Below, one piece after another: positions 1-10,702 of a stretch of 64,000 bases of DNA. The notes under the pieces are model-generated. The model was not told the origin of the DNA, searched no databases, and saw only the letters and a program-made list of their open reading frames with translations. The stretch's first letter is position 1, and every line of letters begins with the position of its first letter. Origin of the DNA: Scylla paramamosain (Eukaryota; Arthropoda; Malacostraca; Decapoda; Portunidae); the NCBI RefSeq assembly GCF_035594125.1, contig NC_087163.1:11566001-11630000 (forward strand), read 5' to 3'. The position numbers and the translations under genes were made by a program.

Positions 1-1840
1 TCACATTATATTGGAATAACACCATTTTTTACCAATAACTTGCCTTTAAGTGTTTTTGAGCTCCTTATATACAAAACTGCTAAAACGCATGCAAAACACA
101 CTTTATGGAGAAACAGAATAACATTACCAAAACCTTGTATATATGGATAAGTTTCTTAGATACCAAAATGCTGAAATTCATGAATAACACTCTTAATTGA
201 GAAAAAGAACAACCTTACTAAATGCGTGTATTTTCAGAGCTTTTCACATTCTTAGTTAGAAAAACCCCAAATTGCATGCGAAACCAGATTTATGTGGGAA
301 AAAATGACATTACCAGAAAAATGTCTTTTGAGTGTTTTTGAGCGTGATAGGAAATAAAGCACTAAAAATCAGAGGAATCACATTAAATTTGAATAAAACC
401 ATTTTTTTACCAAGAACTTGCCTTTAAGTGTTTTTCAGCTCCTTATATACCAAAACAATAAAACGCCTGTAAAACACACTTTATGGAGAAACAGTATAAC
501 ATTACAAAAAACATGTAATTTGAGTGTTTTTGATCATGTTATACATAAAAAGAACCTTATGTTTGGGAAACGAAAGTACTTTACGAGAAACGTGTATTAT
601 GAGTGTTTTTAAGTTCCTTAAGTACCAAAAAGCTAAAACCCACAAATAACACTCTTTATTTAGAAAAAAAAAATAAATAAATAAAAAGATTTTTTTTTTT
701 TTTTTTTTTTTTTTGTCATTCATCTTCATAGGTACCGAGATGACAAAATTCTGGGAAAATTCAGGGCAATTATATGATAAAGGAATATTATAAAAAAAGT
801 TGATGTTAGCTTTTTTTTCGGACTGTTATGTACCAAACCCTAAAGAGCATGCAAAGCCTCCTATATTAGGAAATTGAATGACTTTACCAGAAAATTGTCT
901 TTTGAGTGTTTTTCAGCATGTTAGGCACCAAAATGATAAATAATAATGAACTCACTCAATATGTGAATCCAAAAGAAAATTAATTAAAACGTGTCTTCTC
1001 AGCATTTTACGTAGAAAAACGCTAAAACAGATGCAAACCAACCAATATCAAGAAATAGAAAAATATTACCAAAAAGGTACATTTTGAGTGTTTTTGAGCT
1101 TGTTACCTACAAAAAAAAAAAACGCGAAAATTGATGAAAAACACTTTATATTGAGAAAGAAAGGGACACTGCGAGAAAAGTGTATAATGAGTGTTTTATA
1201 GTTCAAAATAACAACAAGGCAAAAAACGCAAAAACAAGTGTATATGTAGTAGTTTCCTAGATACCAAAATGCTGAAACTCATGAATAACACTCTTAATTG
1301 AGAAACAGAACAACCTTACTAAATGTGTGTATTTTGAGTGCTTTTCACATTCTTAGTTACCCAAAACCCAAATTCATTGCGAAACCAGCTTTATGTGGTA
1401 AAAAAATAAATGGCATTTTCAGAAAGGTGTCTATTGAGTGTTTTTGAGCGTGATAGGCAGTAAAGCACTAAAAAGAAGGGCAATCACATTACATGGGAAT
1501 AAAACCAATGTTTACCAAGAACTTGCCTTTAAGTGTTTTTGAGCTCCTTATATACCAAAACACTAAAACACATGCAAAACACACTTTATGGAAAAACAGA
1601 ATAACATTACCAAAAACATGTATTTTGAGTGTTTTTGATCATTTTACCAATAAATCGCTTAAATACATGCTAAGAACCCTATTTGTGGAAAACGAAAGGA
1701 CATTACGAGAAACGTGTATTATGAGTGTTTTTAAATTCATTAAGAACCAAAAAGCTAAAAGCCACAAATAACTCTCTATTGAGAAAAAAAAAAAAAATAA
1801 ATAAATAAATACGATATTTTTTTCTTTCTTATTCATCTCC
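1..1840 (+). repeat. Forward HOR satellite array left of the 26.9-kb duplication
   Basis: AT-rich tandem satellite in forward orientation. Starts of the ~96-bp monomer (GAGTGTTTTT and close variants) recur throughout, and the full HOR order can be followed: the segment beginning gagcttgttacc at about 1097 returns at about 2208, one HOR period later. An A-run followed by a T-run occurs once per HOR (about 664-714 and about 1780-1826). No gene is seen; short open frames here are satellite sequence without codon structure. This stretch is not part of the duplicated 26.9-kb unit. Confidence 0.9.
664..714. repeat. A-run/T-run element of HOR segment 7 (example)
   Basis: An A-rich run with ataaataaata interruptions followed within a few bases by a long T-run. 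The same arrangement occurs once in nearly every forward HOR unit, with variable length (for example about 1780-1826, 7463-7499, 10453-10506 and 25336-25375). It can form an A:T stem and is the most length-variable part of the unit. Confidence 0.75.
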
Positions 1841-4582
1841 ACAGGTACCGAGATGCCAAAATTCGGGCAAAATTCATGAAATTTTGTGAAATAAGAACAT
1901 TATCAAAAAAGATAATTTTAGCTTTTTTTTCTTCGACTGTTATGTAGCAAACCCTATAGTGCGTGGAAAATCACCTATATGGGGAAATCAAATGTCTTTG
2001 CCAGAAAACTGTCTTATGAGTGTTTATCAGCATGTTAGGCACCAAAACGACAAATAACATTGAAGTCACTTTATATGAGAAAAAAAAATTACTGAAAACG
2101 TGTCTTTCGGTGTTTTACGTAGAAAAACGCTAAATCGGATGCAAACCAACCAATATGAAAAAAAAAAATAGAATAACATTACCAAAAAGGTATATTTTGA
2201 GTGTTTTTGAGCTTGTTACCTACAAAAAAGGTGAAAATGGATGCAAACCACTCCCTATTGGGAAACAAAAGGACATTACGAGAAACGTGTATAATGAGTG
2301 TCTTATTTTTTTCGAGCAAAAGAACTTGTGGTTCACAAGAACCACAAGGCAAAAAACGCAAAAACTCGTGTATATAAAGAAGTTTCTTAGATACCAAAAT
2401 GCTGAAACTCGTGAATAACAACAATCTTTATTGAGAAAAAGAAAAACCTTACCAAAAGCGTGTATTTTCAGTGTTTTTCACATTCTTAGCAAAATCCCAA
2501 AAAGCATGCGAAACTAGCTTTATGTGGGAAAAAAAAAAAATGACATTACCAGAAGTGTCTTTTGAGTGTTTTTCAGCGTGTTAGGCAATAAAGCACTAAA
2601 AAGCAGAGCAATCACATTACATGGAAATAAAACCAACTTTGACCAAGAACTTGCCATTATGTGTTTTGAGCTCTTTACATACCAAAACGCTAAAACGCCT
2701 GCAAAACACTCCTTTATGGAGAAGTAGAAAAACATTACATAAAACATGTTTTAAGTGTTTTTGATCATGTTACCTATAAAAACGCTTAAATACATGCAAA
2801 GAAACCTATCTTTCGGAAACGAAAGGACATTACGAGAAACGTGTATTATGACTGTTTTTAATTTTTTTATGTACCAAAACGTTAAAAACCACAAATAACA
2901 CTCATTAAAGAGAAAAAATAAAAAATAAATAAATAAAAAATTGCATTTTTTTTGTATTGATTTTCATAAGTACGGAGATGCCAAAATTCTGCCAAAATTC
3001 AGGAAATTTATGAGGAAAAAAGAACATTATCAAAGAAGTTAATTGTAGCTTTTATTCGGATTGTTATTTACCAAACCCTAAAGTACATGCAAAGCCACCT
3101 ATATGAGGAAATTAAACGAGTTTACCAGAAACCTGTCTTTTCAGTGTTTTTCAGCATGTTAGGCACCAAACCGATAAATAATATGGAAGTCAGTCAATAT
3201 GTGAATCCAAAACAAAATTACTGCAAACGTGTCTTTTCAGTGTTTCACGTAGAAAAAATATGAAGAAATAGAATAACATTACCAAAAAGTGTTTTTGAGC
3301 TTTTTACCTAGGAAAAACGCGAAAATGGATGTAAAAGCACTCTATATTGGGAAGCAAAAGGACATTTAGAGAAACGTGTATAATGATTAATTTATAGTTT
3401 CACAAGAACCACAAGACAAAAAACGCAAAAACTCGTATATATACAGAAGTTTCTTACAAAAAATTGTTAAAACTCATGAATAACACTTTTAATTGAGAAA
3501 CAGAACTACCTTACCAAATGTGTGTATTTTGAGTGTTTTTCACATTCTTAGTTACGAAAATCCCAAATTACATGCGAAACTAGCTTTATGTGGGAAAAAA
3601 ATGACATTATCAGAAAAGTGTCTTTTGAGTGTTTTTGAGCGTGATATGCAACAATGCACTAAAAAACAGAATAATCACATTATATAGGAATAAAACTAAC
3701 TTTTAAGAAGAAATTGCCTTTAAGTGTGTTTAACTTCTTACATACCAAAACGCTAAAACGCATGCAAAACACCCTTTATGGAGAAACAGAATAACATTAC
3801 CAAAAACATGTATTTTGAATGTTTTTGTCCATGTTACCTATAAAAACGCTTAAATACATGCAAAGAACCCTATGTCTGTGAAACGAAAGGACATATAAAA
3901 AAAAAATTTAGCTTTTTCCGGAATTATGTACTAAACCCAGAAGTGCATGCAAAGCAATCTATATGGGGAAATTACAAGACTTTACCAGAAATCTGTCTTT
4001 TGAGTGTTTTTTTCAGCAATTTCAACAATTTTACTAAAAACGTGTCTTTTCAGTCATTTACGAAGAAAAACGCTAAAACGGATGCAAACCAACCAATATG
4101 AAGAAATAGAATAACATTACCAAAAAGATATATTTTGAGTTTTTTTCAGCTTGTTACCTAGAAAAAATGCGAAAATGGATGGAAAGCACTCTATATTGGG
4201 AAACAAAAAAACATTACGAGAAACGTGTATAATGGGTATTTTATAGTTTCACACGAACCACAAGGCAAAAAACGCAAAAACTCGTGTATATAGAGAAGTT
4301 TCTTACATACCAAAATGCTGAAATGCATGAATAACACTTTTAATTGAGAAACAGAACTACCTTACTAAATGCGTGTATTTTGAGTGCTTTTTTTACATTC
4401 TTAGTTACCAAAACCCCTAATTCCATGCGAAACTAACTTTATGTGGGAAAAAAATGACATTACCAGAAAAGTGTCTGAGTGTTTTTGAGCATGTTAAGCA
4501 ATAAAGCACTAAAAAGCAGGGCAATCACATTACATGAGAATAAAACCAACTTTTACGAAAAACTTGCCTTTTAGTGTTTTTG
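1841..4582 (+). repeat. Forward HOR array, unit A segment 1
   Basis: Forward HOR units before the first inverted block. The segment containing gagcttgttacc or a close variant occurs near 2208, 3298 and 4151. The last spacing is shortened (about 850 bp), indicating a partial HOR near 3895, where a run beginning acatataaaa joins directly to the aatttagc part of segment 7. No gene seen. Confidence 0.85.
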
Positions 4583-5053
4583 ACACGCATTTAGTAAGGT
4601 TTTTCTGTTTCTCAATTAAGAGTGTTATTCATGAGTTTCAGCATTTTAGTATCTAGGAAGCTTCTCCATATACACGAGTTTTTGCGTTTTTCGGCTTGTG
4701 ATTTTTTTGAACTATAAAACATTCATTATACACTTTTCTCGCAATGTCCCTTTGTTTCCAAATATAGAGTGTTTTTTATCAATTTTGTGTTTTTTTTTTT
4801 TTGTATGTAACAAGCTCAAAAACACTCAAAATATATATTTTTGGTAATGTTTTTCTGCTTCTTGATATTGGTTGGTTTGCATCAGTTTTACGTAAAACAC
4901 TGAGAAGACACGTTTTCAGTAATTTTCTTTTGGATTCCCTCATAGAGTGAGTTCCTTATTATTTATCGTTTTGGTGCCTAACATGCTGAAAAACACTCAA
5001 AAGACCGTTTTCTGGTAAGGTCTCTTATTTCTTCATATGCGAGGCCTTGCATG
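4583..5053 (-). repeat. Inverted HOR block 1 (unit A)
   Basis: About 470 bp reading as the reverse complement of the array: caagctcaaaaacactc and ttcatgagtttcagca are reverse complements of the forward gagtgtttttgagcttg and tgctgaaactcatgaa. In reverse it runs through HOR segments 2, 1, 9, 8 and the end of 7. The left junction follows tagtgtttttga of segment 5; the right junction is gcatg followed by forward tcttttgagtgttttt. Confidence 0.88.
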
Positions 5054-8000
5054 TCTTTTGAGTGTTTTTGAGCGTGTTACGAAATAAAGCACTAAAACGA
5101 AGGGCAATCACATTACATGGGAATAAAACCAAATTTTACCAAGAACTTGCCTTCAAGTGTTTTTGAGCTCCTTACATACCAAAACGCTAAAAAATCATGC
5201 AAAATACATTTTATGGAAAAAACAGAATAATATTACCAAATACATGTATTTTAAGTGTTTTTGATCATATTATCTATAAAAACGCTTAAATACATGCAAA
5301 GAACCTTATGTTTGGGAATCGAAAGGACATTACGAGAAACGTGTATTATATATGCTTTTTAAGTTCCTTTAGTACCTAAAAGCTAAAACCCACAAATAAC
5401 ACTCTTTATTTAGAAAAAAAATAAACAAAAAAAAATGGGATTTTTTTTTGTTATTCATCCTTATAGGTACCGAGATGCCAAAATTCTGCCAAAATTCAGG
5501 GAATTTATGTGGAAAAAAGAACATTACCAAAAAAGTTAATTATAGCTTTTTTTTCGGATTCATATGTACCAAACCCTAAATAGCATACAAAGACACCTAT
5601 ATAGGGAAGTTAAACGATTTTAACAGAAACCTGTCTTTTCAGTGTTTTTTAGCATGTTAGGCACCAAAACGATAAATAATATGGAAGTCAGTCAATATGT
5701 GAATGCAAAACAAAATTAGTGAAAACGTGTCTTTTCAGTGTTTTACATAGAAAACACTCAAGCGGATGCAAACCAACCTATATGAGGAAATAGAATAACG
5801 TTACCAAAAAAATATATTTTGAGTGTTTTTGAGCTTGTTACCAACAAAAAATGCAAAAATGGATATAAAGTACCCTATATTAGGAAACAAAAGGACATTA
5901 CGAGAAACGTGTATAATGAGTGTTTTATAGTTTTAAAAGAACCACAAGGCAATAAACGCAAAATCTCGTGTATATAGAGAAATTTCTTACATACCGAAAT
6001 GATGAAATGCATGAATAACACTTTTAATCAATAAACAGAACTACCTCACCAAATTGTGTATTTCGAGTGTTTTTCACATTCTTAGTTATGAAAATGCCAA
6101 ATTACATGCGAAACTACCTTCATGTGGGAAAAAAAAATGACAATACCAAAAAAGAGTCTTTTTAGTGTTTTTGAGCGTAATATGCAATAAAGCACTAAAA
6201 AGTAGAACAATTTTACGAAGAACTTGCCTTTAAGTGTTTTCTACCTCCTTACATACTAAATCGCTAAAACGCATGCAAAACACCCTTTATGGAGAAACAT
6301 AATAACATTACCAAAACATGTATTTTGAGTGTTTTTGATCATGTAACCTATAAAAACGCTTAAATACATGTAAAGAACCCTATGTTTGTATAACAAAAGG
6401 ACATTACGAAAATTGTGTATTATGTGTGTTTTTAAGTTCCTCAAGTACCAAAAAGATAAAACCCACAAATAACACTCTTTATAGAGATAATTATTTTTTT
6501 TTTTTTTTGTTATTCATCTTCATAGGTACCGAGATGCCAAAATTCTTTCGAAATTCCTGGAAATTTTGTAAAAAAAAAAACAAAAAAATAATAATTTTAG
6601 CTTTTCCGGAGTTATGTACAAATCCTGAAGTGTATGCAAATCCACCTATATGGGGAAATTACACGACTTTACCAGAAACCTGTCTTTTGAGTGTTTTTCA
6701 GCAATTTCAACAATATTACTGAAAATGTGTCTTTTCAGTGATTTACGTAGAAAAACGCTAAAACGATATATTTTGATATGTTTTTGAGCTTGTTACCTAC
6801 AAAAAATGCAAAAATGGATGGAAAGCACTTTATATTGGCAAAGAAAAGGACATTACGAGAAACGTGTATGAGTGTTTTATAGTTTGACAAGAACCACAAG
6901 GTAAAAAGCTCAAAAACTCGTGTACATAAAGAAGTTTATTACATACTAAAAAGCTGAAACTCATGAATAACACTTTTAATTTTGAAACGAAACGAAATGT
7001 GTGTATTAGAAAAGTTTCTTACATACCGAAATGCTGGAACTCATGAATAACACTTTTAATTAAGAAATAGAACAACCTTACCAAAACCCCAAATTCCATG
7101 CAAAACTAGCTAAGTGTTTTTGAGCGTGTTAGGCAATAAAGCACTAAAAACCAGGGTAATCACATTACATGGGAATAAAAACGACTTGCCTTTAAGTGTT
7201 TTTGAGCTCATCACATACCAAAACCCTAAAACGCATGCAAAACACCTTTAATGGAGAAACAGAATAAAATTACCAAAAACATATATTTTGAGGGTTTTAA
7301 TCATGTTATCTATAAAAACGCTTAAATACATACAAAGAACCTTATGTTTGCGAAACGAAAGGACATTACGAGAAATGTGTATTATAAGTGTTTTTAAGTT
7401 CCTTAAGTACCAAAAAGCTAAAACCCACATATAACACTCTTTATTTAGAAAATCAATAATAAAAAAAAAAAAAATAGGACTTTTTTTTTTTTTTTTTTTG
7501 TTATTCATCTTCATAGTACCGAGATGCCAAAATTCTGGGAAAATTCAGGGCAATCGTATGATAAAAGAATATTATCAAAAAAGTTAATTTCAGCTTTTTT
7601 TTCGGACTGTTATGTACCAAACCCTAAAGTGCATGCAAAGCCTCCTATATTAGGAAATTAAACGACCTTACCAGAAATCTGTGTTTTGAGTGTTTTTTTT
7701 TTAGCATGTTAGGCACCAAAACGATAAATAATAAGGAACTCACTCTATATGGGAATCCAAAGCAAAGTTACTGAAAACGTGTCTTCTCAGTGTTTTACGT
7801 AGAAAAACGCTGAAACGGATGCAAAGCAACCAATATCAAGAAATAGAAAAACGTTACTAAAAAGGTATATTTTCATTGTTTTTGAGCTTGTTACCTACAA
7901 AAAACGCGAAAATTGATGCAAAGCACTCTATATTGCGAAACAAAAGGATATTGCAAGAAAAGTGTATAATGAATGTTTTATAGTTCAAAAGAACAAGGCA

Positions 8001-9647
8001 AAAAACGCAAAATCTCGTGTATATGGAGAGGTTTCCTAGATACTTAGATGCTAAAACTCGTGTATAACACTCCTAATTGAGAAACAGAACAACCTTAATT
8101 AATGCGTGTATTTTGAGTGCTTTTCACATTCTTAGTTACCAAAACCCCAAATTGCATGCGAAAATAGATTTGTGGGAAAAAAATGACTTTACCAGAAAAG
8201 TGTCTTTTGAGTGTTTTTGAGCGTGATAGGCAATAAAGCACTAAAAAAGAGGGCAATCACATTACACTGGAATAAAAACAATTTTTAACAAGAACTTGCC
8301 TTTAAGTGTATTTGAGCTCCTTATATACCAAAACACTAAAATGCATGAAAAATACACTTTATGGTGAAACAGAATAACATTACCAAAACATGTATTTTGA
8401 GTGTTTTTGATCATGTTACCAATAAAAACGCTTAAATACATGCAAAGAACCCTATTTTTTGGAAAGGAAAGGACATTACGAGAAACGTGTATTATGAGTG
8501 TTTTTAAGTTCATTTAGTACGAAAAAGCTAAAAGCCACAAATTACACTCTTTATTGAGAAAAAAAAAAGTACGATATTTTTTTTCATTTCTATTCATCTT
8601 CACAGGTAAGGAGATGCCAAAACTCGGGCAAAGTTCAGGAAATTATATGAAATAAGAACATTATCAAAAAAGTTAAATTTAAAGTTTTTTTTCGGACTGT
8701 TATGTAACAAACCTCTAAATTGCATGCAAAGCCACCTATATAGGCAAATTAAACGTCTTTGCCAGAAAACTGTCTTATGAGTGTTTTTCAGCATGTTAGG
8801 AACCAACATGATAAAACCCAAGGAAGTCAGTCTATATGGGAATCCAAAACAAAATGATTGAAAACGTGTCTTTTCGGTGTTTTACGTAGAAAACGCTAAA
8901 ACGGATGCAAACCAACCAAAATAAAGAAATAGGTATATTTTGAGTGTTTTTGAAATTGTTACCTACAAAAAACGCGAAAATGGATGGAAAGCACTCTATA
9001 TTGGGAAGCAAAAGGCATCAAAAAGAATGTTAGGCACCAAAACGATAAATAATATGAAAGTCACTCTATATGGAAATCCAAAACAAAATTACTGGAAACG
9101 TGTCTTTTAAAAGATTTACGTAGAAAAACGCTAAAATGGATGCAAACCGACCAATATGAAGAAATAAAATAACATTACCTAAAAACTATATTTTGTGTGT
9201 TCTTGAGCTTGTTACATAAAAAAAAAACGCGAATATGGATGCGAAGCACTCTATATAAGGGAAAAAAAGGACATAACGAGAAACGTGTATAATGAGTGTT
9301 TAACATAACGAGAAAAAAGTATCATGAATATTTTATAGTTTCACCAGAATCACAAGGCAAAAAACACAAACCAAAATACTGAAACTCATGAATAACACTC
9401 TTAATCAAGTTACAGAACAACCTTACTAAATGCGTGTATTTTGAGTGTTTTTTTTTTACATTCTTAGTTACCAAAACCCCAAATTCCATGCGAAACTAGC
9501 TTTATATGGGAAAAAAATGACATTACCAGAAAAGTGTCCTTGGGTGTTTTTGAGCGTGTTAGGCAATAAAGCACTAAAAAGCAAGGCAATCACATTACAT
9601 GGGAATAAAACCAACTTTTACGAAGAACTTGCCTTTTAGTGTTTTTG
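5054..9647 (+). repeat. Forward HOR array, unit A segment 2
   Basis: About four forward HOR units with marker variants shared with the other super-repeats, such as gatgaaatgcatg at about 6000 and tgctggaactcatg at about 7031. A partial HOR junction at about 9013-9025 joins segment 1 directly to segment 8; the same junction recurs at about 22212. At 5593-5606 lies an uninterrupted version of the site occupied by the LINE at 10656. No gene seen. Confidence 0.85.
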
Positions 9648-10100
9648 ACACGTATTTAGTAAGGTTGCTCTGTTTCTCAATTAAGAGTGTTATCCATGAG
9701 TTTCAGCATATACACGAGTTTTTTGCGTTTTTTGCCTTGTTTTTTTTTTTATTATAAAACATTCATTATACACTTTTCTCGCAATGTCACTTTGTTTCCC
9801 AATATAGAGTGCTTTGTATCCATTTTCGCGTTTTTTTGTAGGTAGCAAGTTCAAAAACAATCAAAATATACATTTTTATTAAATGTTTTTCTGCTTCTTG
9901 ATATTGCTTGGTTTGTATCAGTTTTAGCGTTTTTCTACGTAAAACACTGAAAAGACACGTTTTTAGTAATTTTTTTTTTTGGATTCCCACATAGAGTGTT
10001 CCTTATTATTTATCGTTTTGGTGCCTAACATGCTGAAAAACACTCAAAAGACAGATTTCTGGTAAGGTCTTTGATTTCCTCAAATGGGACGCTTTGCATG
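9648..10100 (-). repeat. Inverted HOR block 2 (unit A)
   Basis: Reverse-complement block with the same left junction (tagtgtttttga then cacg) and the same right junction (ctttgcatg then forward array) as block 1. It lies about 550 bp upstream of the LINE. Sharing both junctions means this block and block 1 derive from one inversion that was later copied with its surroundings. Confidence 0.88.
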
Positions 10101-10655
10101 TGTTTTCAGTGTTTTTGAGCGTGTTACGCAATAAAGCACTAAAAGCCAGGGTAATCACATTACATGGCAATAAAACAAGATTTTACCAAGAACTTGCCTT
10201 TAAGTGTTTTTGAGCTCCTTACGTACCAAAACACTAAAACGCATGCAAAATACTTTTATGGAGAAACAAAATTATATTACCAAATACATGTATTTTGAGT
10301 GTTTTTGATCGTTTTATCTATAAAAACGCTTAAATACATGTAAAGAACCTTATGTTTGGGAAACGAAAGAACATTACGAGAAACGTTTATTATGAGTGAT
10401 TTTTAAGTTCCTTTAGTAGCAAAAAGCTAAAACCCACAAATAACACTGTTTAGAAAAAAAAAAATAATAAATAAAAAATAAGAAAATGGGATTTTTTTTT
10501 TTTTTTGTTATTCATCTTCATAGGTACCGAGATGCCAAAATTCTGCCACAATTCAGGGAATTTATGTGGAAAAAAAAACATTATCGTAAAAGTTAATTAT
10601 AGCTGTTTTTTCGGATTGTTATGTACGAAACCCTAAAGTGTATGCAAAGCCACCT
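10101..10655 (+). repeat. Forward HOR segment between inverted block 2 and the LINE
   Basis: Forward satellite covering HOR segments 4 to 7, including an A-run and T-run at about 10453-10506. It ends at caaagccacct, where the LINE interrupts segment 7. No promoter or gene is recognisable. Confidence 0.85.
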
Positions 10656-10702
10656 GTACTTGTGAACACATTTAGTGAGTGAGTGGTGACACATAAAGAA
10701 CA

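Noticed and set aside
418..8821. Many open frames of 60-108 codons encoding Lys/Phe/Ile/Tyr-rich peptides, often with LSVF, HVSRNVLSF or [10 protein letters not shown] strings
   Set aside because: They are translations of the satellite; the same strings recur each HOR period on both strands, with homopolymer runs read as poly-Lys or poly-Phe. No domain or start context supports coding.
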